A stretch of DNA of 64,000 nucleotides from Ricinus communis (GCF_019578655.1 NC_063262.1:10857582-10921581); one strand, 5' to 3'. Shown: positions 31,190 to 44,500, counted from the first letter of the stretch. The notes: generated by a model from the letters alone, not told the origin. Numbers and translations are program-made.

Positions 31190-34100
31190 CAGTTCACTGC
31201 CATAGTATGGGAAAAAACTATTAATGCTTTAGATTTAACCTGTGTCTCAACTATTCTTTTTAGACAACTCCTTATGTTGTAACCAGCCTCTTTGCAAGCA
31301 CCACAAGTCTTTATTCTTCAAACTCTTGAAAGCTTTTCAAACTTCTTTTACTTATTCTTATCTTTCCTTCTAAGCTTTCTAGGTCTACTAGGCATTTTCT
31401 TATGTTATGGTGGCTCGATCTTTTCTTTTATAGTGTTCTCCCAATGCTGCTCCCCTAGGACACACTGAATACTATAAGCATATGCCTTCAAATATGTTGA
31501 CTTTGTATACTAATGATCCACATAATGTTCTGGATGTTCATCCTTGAAGTATATTGCACATATTGTATGCTGGCAAGGCATCCCTATTAAATCTCATTCC
31601 CTGGAAGTGCAATCCTTTTCATGAGATCGATCGAAATTGTGTTATCATCTTTATCGTCTATTTTGCTAATCTCAAATGTAGTGTCTCTATTAATCTCTAT
31701 AATCCATGAAAAAGATTAATGCTTATTCTTGTCAAGCTTTTTTCATACACCATGGAGACACATCTAGAATCCAAGTTTTTGCTTCTACTCTCTTCCTCCA
31801 AATTCTATTCATAATTTGAACTCTTATTTCCTCCAACATTGTAATTATCATCTTACACCTTGCATCCAATACCCAACCATTAAAGGTTTTTGAGATGTTG
31901 TTGTCCACAACATCACACTTTATTTCTTTTTTAAAGAATGCCTTACGCCAGCTCTCTATAGCATAGTTGAGTGCATCTTGCACAATCCTTTCTTCAAACT
32001 CTTCTAAAGCATATAAACTTGTCTTCAATTTTAGAGCAAATGTTTCTCTATCTACATTCTAAAAAGCTGTATTTCTTTCCTCACCCTTTGAGCTCTTTGC
32101 TCAGTTGGCATGGATGTGTCTAGCACACATCCTATGCTCAACTTTTGGTAGTATTTCTTCATGGCACTTTCAAGTCCCTGCAATTAAAAAGAGACATATA
32201 ATTAAGACTAAATACATAAAATTAAATAAAAATAATAAACCAAAAAGGGTGTAAGAGATATATTACCTTCTGTATATTTAAGATGATAGTGTATCCATCA
32301 CCATCTTTAAGTTGTAAGTCCTATTTCAAACACCTCAAAAACCACCCCAATGTATATTATGTCTTTAGTTGCACTACAACACATGCTATATGAAATATTT
32401 AATTTTTTCCATCCTTCTCGATACCATGCAATAAGTGCCCTTTACATACAATCTTTAGAAAACAACCATCTAAACCTATTATAAGCCTACTACCCTCTCT
32501 CCACCCCTTTTTACAAGCATCCAAGCAAATGTAAAATCTGCTAAGAAGTGGCCTCCCATCTAAATTGTCAGTTATGTAGGACTTAGCAAAACATCTTGAT
32601 CCTGGATTTGTTTTGTTAATCACTTTTGCATAGTCATGCCACATTGCATGTTCTTCTTTAAAGCTATCAAGTAGCTCATTAATGATTTCTTTTTTACTTC
32701 CCTACACACATGATAAGTCACACTAATCTTCAATTCACTCCTAACTAATGCCTTGAAATATTTTAGTTTTATACTTGGCTGGCTCATAATCCTATTTTTA
32801 AACTCTTTTTGCAAAAATTTATTATTGTAAAACTTGGTCTTGTTGTTCTTGTGGCAGTTATAGTGGGGGTTATAAGTATTAATAGTTAGGGTGTTGTCAG
32901 CAAATAAAATAGCTCTCACCCTTTCTTATACATAGCTCTCACCCTTTATGCCTCATTCTTCATATAATGCACAAACAACCTTTCTGCAGAGTATCTGGCT
33001 ATAACATCCCTTCTTCTATATTTTTGAAAGTCATACCCAAATAAAATACTGCAAATTTGGAAGTTGGGTCAAATCTAATTAAAGACTTACTTTTCTCGGG
33101 TAAATTATATAAATGGTACTATAACTATGGCTATTGTATCCATTTAGTACCTTAACTCAATAATCACAAAAATAATACCCTAACTAGCCAACAATAAATT
33201 GTGTTTCACTTTTTCGGTCATTATATAATGACGTGGCAGCCAGATTCTCTCACTAACTATCATATCACCTCTTATTTGGATACGACTAATCCTAGTTAAT
33301 TGTTAAACATTCTCTCAACTCCTCTATCTTGAACTCATACCTTGCAATTGCATTCGGGGAATTAGAATTTTTAGGCTTACTAGGATTAATTATATACCGA
33401 TCAGTGATGACATAGAAGCTAGATAAAGAATCTGGCTGCCACATCAACATAAAATGGTCAGAAAGTATAAAGCTACCCTTACTTGATGCATTAATGGTAA
33501 CTTAAGGTACCATTGTTTGTGATTATTAAGTTGAGGTACCAAATGGATATAAGTGATATAGTTATTGTGTCATTTATGCTTTTTACCCTACTTTTCCTAA
33601 TTGCATCCTCCCCAAATTCATCATCAATTTCATTAACATAGCTTTTTAGGATAAAGCTATTATAATATACAAACTCATTACCGTCACTTGCCTCACTATT
33701 TTTAGCTATTTTATCATTCTCATCCATTTCTTCTTCTCCTTCTAATATTATATTCATAAGAACTTCCTCCCCTTGCTCACTTTCTTTTTCCTTATCTTTT
33801 CTTGGTCTATTTCTATACTAAGATTATCTAACCTTTTGCCTAGCAGCTTGTAATTCATCATTCTCATCGAGGCATGGTACATTAACACATATTTTATTAA
33901 AAGTTTGATGTTTTACAAACTCTTGTATATGCTCATCTTCTTCCTCCAACCCCTCTTCATCAACTCTCTCAGACCCTCCCTCTAGACCAACTCCAGTATC
34001 TCTTTCACTAGGTTTATATAATATGATGTGTTAGATTTAGTGGTACTAATGATATTCACAAAAAGTTGGCCACTATTACTTCTCTCACCAACTTGGTCAT

Positions 34101-34372
34101 ATGCATTAAGGTTTTCTTTATAAAGAACTCAAGTCTCTACCTATCTCTAATAGCACAACATAATCAAATAAACTTTTGTCATCATTGACTATAATAAAGT
34201 CCCCACCAACCTTTATTTTTTTAAAGTATAGTCTAGATATAGTTTCATACCCTATATCGTTCACATATAGCATAATATTAGGATATGAAAATCTATATCT
34301 AACCCATATTGGACTGTCCTACTCACACCCTACATATTTAATCCCTTTATCTCTACGTATATAACCCTCATG
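31190..34372 (-). pseudogene. Mutator-like (MURA-type) transposase, dead
   Basis: A cut-and-paste DNA transposase of the MULE superfamily. In coding order: an N-terminal region with IRRDKGIKYVGCE and KIKVGGDFIIV (34365-34190); an acidic stretch with LEEEDEHIQEF and GEEEMDENDK (33960-33700); INTYNPHYNCHKN (about 32885, zinc-ligand-like); NKTNPGS, RFYICLDACKKGW, RLIIGLDGCFLKIVCKG (32620-32425, the first catalytic Asp of the DDE region); EHRMCARHIHAN (about 32130); KCDVVDNNISKTFNG and IITMLEEIR (31930-31830); a SWIM-like zinc finger ending GMPCQHTICAI (about 31570); and a tail MPSRPRKLRRKDK with CGACKEAGYNIRSC (31400-31270). Two conserved Trp codons have become stops and there are other stops, so it is inactive. 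A MITE splits it at 33098-33588. Without the MITE it is about 2.7 kb, normal for the family. Flanking TIRs were not identified. Confidence 0.88.
33098..33588. mobile_element. MITE inside the Mutator-like transposase gene
   Basis: 491 bp with inverted ends: left GGGTAAATTATATAAATGG, tccatttagtaccttaactc; right, inverted, GGGTAAAAAGCATAAATG, tccatttggtacctcaactt. Flanks share TACTTTTC (33089-33096 and 33589-33596, with one extra base on the left), an 8-9 bp duplication. The interrupted frame (EDAIRK...SLIRFDP) is restored when it is removed. No ORF. The GGG...CCC ends and duplication length suggest a Mutator-like MITE. Confidence 0.85.
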
Positions 34373-35259
34373 AGTAATTACCAAGTACAAGTTAGTAACA
34401 GAAAGAATACATATTTTAGAATAGTTTATAAGGATTATGACATTTAACATGAAAACATAAAAACACAAAAAATCCTAACATATTAGGAAAGTCTACCACC
34501 TTTTTCTTATATCACAACAACACAAAACCTTATGAATTTTTCACATTTTATACAATTTTTATTTTGAAACACAATAAAACAATAAAAACACAGGGGCCAC
34601 ACATGACAATAGCAAAACACTAACATAAGGGGCCACACAAACCATACACTTACACACAAACAATGTTGCACTGCATAAATAAAAATATATACACCTTAAA
34701 GATAACAGCACGCAGGTCCACCAAAAGACCCACAAAACTTTCTTTGCTTGCTTACTTTTTGCCAATTGCTCTTCTCGAAACTTCTTAAGGATTTGGTAAT
34801 GTTCGTCTAATAAGATGCCCAATAAACTTACACGCTATATTATTCTGATAAAGCAAACATAAGCTATTTAGAAATTAGCAATTCTAATTTAGGAATTTGG
34901 ATTTTAAGTCTAAGTAAATAAATTAGATAGAAATGATGATGTAAATTAAGGATTCGATCTTTATTTAGGGGTACAATCAAAATAAAAAGTTTAAAATTCC
35001 TCGTACAATTGGATTATTTACAGCAAGTTTAGGTTATATCTTATTATTTTTTACATGGCACCACTTAAGTCTAATTGGCACACCAAAATCAACCTAGTCT
35101 CATTTAACCGTGTCTGCATGTCACGCTCTCTCTCGCTATAATGAAAGGACTCAAATTACATGAGAATAAAAATATGAGAATACAATTCCACCAAATAAAA
35201 GGGTAGGGCTAAATCCAAAAAATGTAAAAGTACAAGGCCCAAATGTGTGTTATTCCAAT
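34373..35259. other. Unassigned AT-rich DNA upstream of the dead transposase
   Basis: May hold the 5' untranslated part and TIR of the Mutator-like element, but no TIR pair was found. The minus-strand ORF at 34559-34822 has no recognisable domain. Confidence 0.4.
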
Positions 35260-36413
35260 ATTAAATTTATTTGCCCTTGTGAACCAAGAATGAGGGTTTG
35301 AATTGGTGAATGTGAGAATAGTTACCAACTAAAAATTTGGATGAATAGAAGGGAATAAGTAAAAGAATAGAGATAGATACAGAACATATAATTTATAGTA
35401 GTTCAAATATTAATCAACCCTACATCCACTCTCTAATCTCCAATTGGGTATTCAACTACACACTAACACAATTGATTATGGAGTTTTTCCAAGCTCACCT
35501 CCAACTTAGTGTTTAGGGCTCATACTAAATCTTTACATTTGTGTTTCTAAAGACTCACACACGACCCTTACAAGAGCTTTTCCTATGCTAATACTCAAGC
35601 TCAATCCCATGTGTTTAGGCTAATACTCAACAAGAGTATAAAAGCTCTTACAATAACATTTATAAGGTTAATTACACAGAAAATTTAATAAGAAATGTGA
35701 GAAATAAGTGAGTAATGAATAAGGCACAATTGGAGGTTATTGATCAACTATAAATGTCTTTTGGAAGAGGTATTTATACCCTTTAAAAGCCAAAGAGACA
35801 TTACATCATATGCCTTTCGTTGCTTCTAGCTCTAAATAATGCATTAAATGCACTATTAGAGGACAACCACGATTGTTACACCTTATTCGCGATCACAATT
35901 GGCTTTTCAAGGTCAAGACTCCTTTTTAGCGATCGCTCTTAAAGTAGCAACAGCTGTAATCCACGTGGCATTCATGATTCACTATGTCAGAAGTAACCAT
36001 TGGTGGTCTTTCTAACAGATATGAGTTTCGTGGTAGTGAAGTCATTAGCACGGTCACAATCTACTAGAGGTAAGGCTTCTAAGGTAGCCAGCTTGGTCGT
36101 AGTCGCGACGTTGGGCATTGATATGTATTGTCTCTATTTTACACTTTTTTGAAAGCGCTACTTCCTACTCGCAGTGGTAATATCTCCTTCAACTTCAACA
36201 ATTAATTGAATATGAAAGTAGCAGTCGCAGTCGACAAGCTGGTGGCGGTTATGATTTAAGAGGTAGATTTGAACTTTAGCCTTTCTATGAAACATATAAT
36301 TCCTCTACAGAAGACATTCAAAAGCCAATATTACAAATACTTAATTTAATTGTGAAGGTGAAGATTAAGGGTGCCTTTAATCATGAAATGACTTAAGCTA
36401 AAAACTTAATATA
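35260..36413 (-). repeat. Repeat C, copy C2 (LTR-like)
   Basis: On the minus strand it shares 36413-35943 with C1. It continues with gggtataaatacctcttcc (about 35785, TATA-like), a leader with ttgtaagagcttttatac, and attgtgttagtgtgtagttg. This layout resembles a plant LTR of the Ty1/copia kind, but no PBS, internal region or duplication was found, so the class is uncertain. The right limit (35260) is approximate. Confidence 0.6.
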
Positions 36414-36531
36414 GTGCTTCTATGATTGCATTTGATCATAATTGATTATATGTTGTGTTGTGTCGCGATTTACATTAAGGGTAATACTATAGAAATAATT
36501 TATATGTAGTTTGCATATATATGGGATACTC

Positions 36532-36575
<44 letters not shown>

Positions 36576-37274
36576 TATTAGAAAATTTTAGAGATAAGCT
36601 AGTAGTAGTTTCTTACTAAGAAAAGTAGGATATGCTTTTAACATATTCCTTATAAAGAAAATATTAAATTAAGAAATAGCTTAATTGAGAATGTAAAAGA
36701 AAAAGAAAAATCTGGCAGGAGTTTATAGTTAATTATGTACTATAAAATCATACAAAGTTGTTTATCCATGCGTTGCACAAGTGCTGTAATTATTTTGATT
36801 ATAAATAACAATATGAAATAAGTTTATAAGATAAAATTTAATATTTTATAATTATTTGGCTTACCTCGATTTGTTATAATTATTTTTCACATTTTTTAAA
36901 AATAATTTGTCACACTTCTAATTGTCTTTCTTAACAAAAACAATTTAATAATTAAGGATTTTATTGATTTAGAATAGTTATTAATTGATTTATTAATTTT
37001 ACATAAAATTATATATGTACTACAAATATTATTGATATACTATTTTTTAAAATTAAAAATATTGTATAATTATGAAATAATTTATTTATTAATATACTAT
37101 TTAAATATAATTAAACTATTATTTTCTAAGACTATCGGTTACTATTTCATTATGAAAGTGATTTATTAGTCAATATAATAATTATATGATAAACATAAAA
37201 ATTATACATCAACATAGAACTTAAATAAATATACATGTCAAAAATATTATATATCAAACAATAATTTAACATTG
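36414..37274. other. AT-rich intergenic DNA with an (AT)n run
   Basis: Contains an (AT)n microsatellite at about 36533-36571 and otherwise featureless AT-rich sequence. Confidence 0.6.
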
Positions 37275-38019
37275 ATAGTATTTGTGATTGCATTGATTGT
37301 AATTGATCATATATTTTGAGGTGATTGGGTTGAGACTTATAGCAGAATGTGCTACTGGATAGGCAGCATCAAAACTATGGTTACATGATAGGTATGAGAG
37401 AGAAAGATATTAATAATATGATTATTGCTTTGATTCAAGCATAGCTCTATGAATTGTTCTCCAGAGTCTTTTTGGCATTACTAGAGGTAAGGTCCTTGAT
37501 TGGAGAGTTATCTTATCTGGTGCTAGCACTTTAGAAAAGAAGATAGACCAGAGTAAAGGTCCTTGATTGAAGAGTTATCTCACCTGGGTGCTAGTCCTGT
37601 TGAAATAATAGAGCTTGATGCTATAGATTGAGAGCTAGGGTTCTGCTATGAGGTCTCTTCCTATATTTTTGTTTATATGGTGCATTTTGACTTTTTTTGT
37701 GCATGATGTTTTTTTAAATTTTATTTTTGTTATTTTTATAATATTTTTATTTTGTATATTAAATTATATGGTATTAACTCATTCTCGAAACTGATAGTCT
37801 CAATTTATCTTTTCAAGTAATAGATAAGATTTCCAGCCCCATCTTTTGACAGCCCTTCTTTCTTCACCGCAGAACTTTAATGTAAAAATCTTATTCTATA
37901 TTTATTTTATATTTGCATTCTAGACACTCTACAACTACCGTTAGATGTATAGTAAATAATATTAATTATATATGTGTTAAGATGATATGAGATATTAATA
38001 TTTATGGTATGACTTTGGA
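37275..38019 (+). repeat. Old family D LTR fragment
   Basis: Diverged but ordered similarity to the solo LTR at 18000-18700: gggttgagac, the repeated ggtccttgattg...gagttatct...ggtgctag units (37480-37600), tagggttctgct, and ttaactcattctcgaaactg with atagtctcaattt followed by ccagccc. The divergence is much greater than between the other D copies, so it is an old insertion. Confidence 0.6.
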
Positions 38020-39006
38020 TAGAGGTGTGCATTAGTCGATTCGGTCAAAAATCAAACTGAACCAAAAAAATAAATAAATAAATCGAAATTGTATAAAATT
38101 TACAAATCTAAACTAAACCAAAATTTTCTAAAATCAAAACATTCGATTTGGTTCGATTCAGTAATTCAATTATATTGTAATTTGTATTTATAATAGTACT
38201 TGACATTTATTTTAGCTTTAGTGACGAGACCTTTTACTTTTAACTTTAGACCAGGTTCAGTATCCACCAATATACATTTCAAGTAAATTTTTATTTAAAT
38301 TGAAAAATTATTTCTTATTTTTATTTTTATATACCAAATTAACTTATGGATATAATTAAGTATACTTCATAGGACAACTAGAAATTTACCATATTACATA
38401 ATTTATAAATTATTTTAATAGGGTAATATATATATATTAATTATAAAAAAAATACTTATTTTAAGTTTAAAAACCATAATTTTATGTAATTAAAATAAAA
38501 AAATTAATTAATAAATTATATAAATGAAATTAATAGGATAATATTATGACATTATTTGATATATGCAAACTATATCTAATTAAATTTTAAAAAAAATATA
38601 AGAAAGAAAGAAAAAGTTCAAAGTTAACCATAACTTTATGTAATTAAAAATAAAGAAATGATTTAATAAATTACATTAAAAATCAATAAGGCAACAAATT
38701 ATATTTAATGAAACTGAAAAAAGAAATTCAAAAATAAGAAAACAAAACAGGAAATATAATTACAAGAAAAAAAAATAAATGAAAGAAAAAAGAAAAAAGA
38801 GTTCCGGAAACTGCAGCGCGCGCAGTCGAACAGTGGACATGGGAAGGAAGGAAAGAGACGCATTCCACTATGTTACAGACAGACTGATCGTATCTTCAAC
38901 AAAAGTCAATACACAATTTGACTGAATCGAATTTTTTAAAACTAAACCAAATTTATTATTCATTTGATTCCGTTTTCAGTTTTTTACCGAATAATACACA
39001 CCCCTA
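38020..39006. mobile_element. hAT-type non-autonomous element with GC-rich core
   Basis: Ends are inverted: left TAGAGGTGTGCATTAGTCG with gattcggtca; right, inverted, TAGGGGTGTGTATTATTCG. Flanks ACTTTGGA (38012-38019) and ACTCTAGA (39007-39014) are an 8-bp duplication with two changes, the hAT length. Inside, an otherwise AT-rich sequence contains a short GC-rich segment (about 38800-38900). No transposase. Confidence 0.65.
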
Positions 39007-39014
39007 ACTCTAGA

Positions 39015-39896
39015 TTTAGGAGTCTAATATTTATCATATTTATTAATTACGGAGTTAGTGTTATGAATTATTGAAAATAATTATATATATAATTAAAATT
39101 CTGTTAAAATTAAATTTATTATGTATTTCAATGGTTTTGTATTTATTTATTTTTAAGCGCGCCGATCGTAAATTTATATGTCAGTATAATCGATTTTCAA
39201 ATGGATGTTATAAGACTATAATGCAATAATATCAACAAGGTAACTATCTAATAAAACAGAATAGTTATCCTATCCCTTAACAAGCATTTCATTTCTCATT
39301 AGAAAATTTTACATCCTCTAATTATGTTTTTCTGTGTCACGATTTCCATTTTTATTTTCGTGCAACGTATCCCTCTCCAAGCTATAATAACAACACTACA
39401 CTCTGGTCCCATCCACCACTCTCCTTCTGACTTAAGACATGAATCCAGAGAACTAGACCCCGTTGATATTGCTTCATAATTACTCTGTCAGGAATTACTT
39501 TCCATCCAAAATTCTATCTAATATCTGGCCTAATAAAATCATTCTCTACCCTTTTATTTGACCTTTAAACTCCAAATCTAGCAAATCACATTCACTAGCA
39601 AAAGTCTGATACTGGTGACCAACATAATATGTAAATTTTGATGTTCACTTTTAAAATAATTTTATTTTATCACATATTAATTAAATGAAAGTTATTGATT
39701 GTTTAATAAATATCTTTCTAAAATTTATCTAAGTAATACAAGAGACCAAATATTACAGTGAAAGATGTAAAGATGTTAAGGTGCAAACTACATATACAAA
39801 GAAAGGAGAAAAATATAAGCTTTAGAATGATTAGAAATGTTATGTGTTGGATACAGAAGGGCATCGTATTTAACCTTCAGAACAATCTCCTTTTCA
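39015..39896. other. Intergenic DNA, unassigned
   Basis: No gene or repeat recognised with confidence. 39360-39600 is less AT-rich than its surroundings but shows no convincing ORF. Confidence 0.45.
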
Positions 39897-40072
39897 TTTT
39901 TCCTTTGTTCTTTATTACTTCCTTTACCTTTGCTCATGTTACACTTATTTTCCTTTGTCCTTTGTTCTTCTTTATTACATTCTTTACCTTTGCTCAAATA
40001 TCACTTCTTTTCCTTTGTCCTTTGTTCTCTTTTATTACATTCTTTACGTTTGCTCATATTACACTTGGAAAA
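39897..40072 (+). repeat. Three-unit tandem repeat, about 60 bp
   Basis: Three consecutive units of 56-63 bp, each built as ttttcctttgt(t/c)ctttgttct, ttattac(t/a)t(c/t)ctttac and tttgctcat/aata..acactt. The third is followed by an A run. The 139-codon and 106-codon ORFs across it repeat the same peptide three times and look like by-products. Confidence 0.85.
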
Positions 40073-40486
40073 AAAAAAAAAAAGCAATTTTATAGGAATA
40101 GAAATACCTCTGAAACAACCTTTTTCCTCCGTAGATCATCTGATTTTCTGTGTATAGATCATCTTTTATTTTTTTAGATGGAGATTGCTTTTAATTTTCT
40201 TATGCTTTGAGTCTGTCTTTATGTGTAAATAGTTACTATATCTTATCATAAATATTCGAAGGTTACTATATTTTTAACTTTTAATTTTGCAGGCTACTTT
40301 TGAAATAAATATGGCAAAATTTCAAGACCAATTTGCATTTGTCCAAATTAGCAGTAAAGTTATATGTTGTTATACACTAAATCAATAAATAATTAGTTTT
40401 AAATAATAGAATATATGTCAATTATTTAATACTAAAATATAAAACACTCATATATATATGTCACTATTTTTCTATTTATTGTAAAG

Positions 40487-41465
40487 GGTAATTACAAATA
40501 TGGTATGTGAACTTGTTAAGATTCGATAATTAAATATTTAAATTTTTAAGAGTTACAATTTGGTATATGAATTTAGTAAATATTTATGATTTAGTATATA
40601 TAACAACTTAACAACAGGTTACAGATTATCCACCTTAACTTTTTTGAAGATAATCATAAAATGGTGTGCGAAATTTGTTAAATTTTAATAATGAAGTGTT
40701 TAAACTCTTAAAAGTTACAATTTAGTATAAAATTAAAAATTATTAATATTTGGATATCTGAAACTAGTCAGCATATAAAAGAATTTTGATGTAAACAAAT
40801 CAAACCATATTATATTTTATAGTGAAAGATAATATTTATATATAGGAGGTTAAATCTTTCATTTAAACAACAGAAAATATATAAATATATAAATAAATAC
40901 TATACAAATCATAAGCTGAAATATTAATAATCAATATTATAGTCAAGATGATCATTCTTAATAATAACTGATTCTATCTTAGATGTTTATAGTGATGGGT
41001 TAAAAAAGAAAAAGTGTTGCACAAATTGAATAAAGATTTTTTTAGAAAAATTGAAAAAAAATGTAAATAGAACAGTGTAATGTTGTAATACAAAGTGGTG
41101 GTGTATTACTCTATTAAAAATAAATACTTTTTAAAGATTTTCTTAGTATTTTATTTTTTATAATCTACTAAGTTGATAATATGTGTTATTTTAAAGTTAC
41201 AAATCCATAATTACTATTGACGTGCTATATATACTCATTTATAAATATTTATTAGATTCACATACTAAATTGTAACTTTTAAAGTTTAAATATTTAATTG
41301 TCAAATTACAATAAGTTCATATACCACTTTTATAATTATTCAATTTTTTTATAAATGACTTACTCTATATACTTAAATGTCAATAATTTTCGATTTCAGA
41401 CACTAAATTATAACATTTTTAAAAATTTAAATACTTGGATAAATTTATATATTATTTTTCTAATT
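40487..41465. repeat. Inverted-repeat element(s) with double terminal units
   Basis: Units reading atggtatgtgaacttgtta, then attaaatatttaaattttta, then gttacaatttggtatatgaa at 40498-40570 (and a second, weaker unit at 40655-40745) recur inverted at 41265-41345 and 41380-41465. The middle is AT-rich without ORFs. No clear duplication was found. It lies directly upstream of the ankyrin-PGG gene. Confidence 0.6.
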
Positions 41466-41533
41466 ATTCTTTTATATTGTAATGTATACACGTGATCTAG
41501 TAGTAATTTAGCTCTTTGGCAGCCCACGACTTG

Positions 41534-41541
41534 TATTATAA
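41534..41541 (+). promoter_or_regulatory. Candidate TATA box of the ankyrin-PGG gene
   Basis: tattataa lies about 50 bp upstream of the chosen ATG. This would leave a very short 5' untranslated region, so it is only a candidate. Confidence 0.35.
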
Positions 41542-41585
41542 ACAAACTTCTTTCACTGATACCACAAGCTATTTCAGAAAAGATT

Positions 41586-44500
41586 ATGCAGCCTTACAGT
41601 GATTTGGCCTCCGGCAATGTTTTTCATCCAAGGACACAACCTGTAACATCACGGCAAGAAAGCTCGAGTTATGGTCAAGGTAATTAAGTTGCTATCCGAT
41701 TTGTAGTTTTTGTTTAGTGTCCAGTTGTACTTAAATTTGCATTGCTAGCTAGAAACATTGCCATCGAGATTAGCCTGATCTAGTTTCATTTGTGATGGCA
41801 TAATCTGCTGCAATAGAATGATCATCTCTTTTTCCATTATGGTCTATTTGATTTACATTTGGGTTATTTTGTAACCATGGTGATAGAATTTCTTGGCAGA
41901 CACTGCGTTCATGCAGAACCTGGCTCTACATAAAGCGGTCGACAGTGGGGATTGGGAGGCTGCAAAGAAATTTCTTGAAGATCATCCTGATGCACTGACA
42001 GCTAGCCTATCAGCAGATGGGGATACAGCCCTCCACGTTGCGGTTCTGGCAGGGCATGTAGAGATAGTTGAGGAGCTATTGACACTGTTAGATGCAGAGG
42101 ACTTGGAAATGAAAAACAAGAACAATGCCACTGCACTTAATTATGCTGCCATTGGAGGAATCACAAGGATTGCTGAGGGCTTGGTGAATTCCAGAAAAAA
42201 CTTGCTCAGCATTCCTAATCAGAATGGCCTAATACCTGTGGTTGTAGCTTCTCTCTATGGTCATAAAGACATGGCTCGTTATCTCTACAAGGAGAGCCCG
42301 AAAGGGGAACTCAGTCCTGAGAAAGGCAAGAACGGGATTATGCTTCTCACAACTTGTATTGTTGATGATCTCTATGGTAAGATACTAGTATGATAAATGC
42401 ACTTTTCAACATATTCAACTGGTAGCATACTTGTGCGCATGTGTGCACTAAATCATCATCACTTATATGAGAGTTGTCGAAATCCTCTCAGAGCCTACAA
42501 TTTAACAGGATTATGCATTGAAACACCCTTTATTTGATATATTATAAAGCTGATTTGGTTTCTTTTTTCATTTTTTTCTTCTTTCTATTTTTGGATAGAT
42601 ATTGCTTTGGACTTGCTTCAAAATTACCCAGAATTAGCATATCATCAAGATAGTGACAAAGATACAGCACTTGAGATGTTGGCTCAGAAACCTTCTGCAT
42701 TCCCCAGTGGAAGTACACTTCCTCTGTGGCAAAGTTGGATATACATGTGTATGTACCTCTTGCTTTCAGTTTAGTCTTTTTCCATATAACAAATGTTTAG
42801 TAATATGAAGGAAAAGTATTTACAAAGAATACTTCAGTATGCTTCCAGTTTAAGTCACATGAATAAAACTTAAGTAACATTCTTTAATTAAAGATATGGA
42901 AAGAGATTATATTCTTGGATATATAATAGGAAGTTATTAAAGAAATTTAAAAATAAAATAAAGTTCTTTTTGAAATTTGTAAAAGGCCTTTAAATCTCAA
43001 CATAAAAGAGATTTCCGTTATATTATAATGAGTTTAGTAATAAAATAAAATAAATATAACTCATTCTAATTGCATAATATGAAGCTCAAGATTATAAGAA
43101 AATTCTGACACTGAACACGATTCTTACCCACATTTATCTAAACTTAATGCCAATTTATAACTGAACCTTTTAACTTAGGCATATCCCTGAATGATCTTTT
43201 ATTTCTTCGTGCAGGTATCCGTGTCCCTGAGTCTCAACCCTCTAGCAATGGAGACATTGAAAGTCCTCGTAGTGGAAGATTAATAAGAAGAAACATCATC
43301 AGAAGAGGTATACCTTACAGAAAATTAATGTTTACAGATCAAACATCTTTCTTAATATTCTTAACAAATATTCACTCTTCCCATGTATATGCGCAGTATT
43401 TCACAACCTGTTAGTATGGATTTGGAAATGGCTAAAACCATTAGGTAACATGTACTATTTACCTTGTAGCACTGTTATCTGGCTAGTGTACTAAACCTTG
43501 TTTATACTCGACAGTTCCAGGACTCGAGTATTTGTATAACCTGAAGTTGACCCATGTCCAAGCACATGAACTCCTTTGTTGCCTATGCCAAGAAATATCA
43601 ACTCTGCATAAATCAGAATTCGAGAACATTGGAGTGTATAGAGCCATATTCAAAGCTGTCAAGCATGGAACTGTTGAATTTGTTGAAGAGATGACTAAAC
43701 ATTATCCTGACATCATTTGGTGCGAGGATGAATGCAACCGGGGGATATTCATGTATGCAGTTCTTCAACGTCAGGAAAAGGTTTTCAACCTTATATATAA
43801 AATGGGTGCAAAGAAGAACTCCATTGCAACTTCTTGGGATAAATATTTTAATAACATTTTACATCAAGCAGCATCCCCACCACCATCTTCTCAGCTTGAT
43901 CGCGTTTCGGGTGCAGCACTGCAAATGCAAAGGGAGTTGCAGTGGTATAAGGTAAGCATCATAATTACTCCAAGTGCATTTCATTGCCAAACTTGTCAAA
44001 GAAAAGTATAACTTGAAAATATCAACAATTAAATGCCCCCTTAAGAATATGATTTTATGTTGTTGAATTTTCTTTAATGATTAGTTATTGAGAATTCTTT
44101 CATCTTTGTTAGATTTTGAGAAGAGAGTAGAAAATAAAAAACAAAAGACATATTAGCTTTAAAGCATAAAGAAAATTTCAAAATAAGAAATTCATAAAAC
44201 AGAAATTTAGAACAAAAATATCAGCAAAAAAAAATTCTTGTTGGAGTTTTCAACTGTTCCAAGACTTCATTTCTTGGAGCAATTTGTAGCTTCGTTTTTT
44301 TCTTTTTCATTCTTCAAACACCGTCATCTTTTTTCCTGGTGAATTCTCACCATTAACTCTCCTTTTTAACAGCAAGGCTCCTTCTCGAGACATTCAAAAC
44401 TTGTTCAAACATTTTTCTTTTTTCATTTTTGTTGCTGCCTTCAATGAACAACAAAAACACATCATTATAACTATCTCCTGGCCTTTCAACAATAAAGCGT

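Noticed and set aside
39758..40177. 139-codon ORF as a membrane protein gene
   Set aside because: The hydrophobic peptide is three translated copies of a tandem repeat, with no domain, promoter or splice context.
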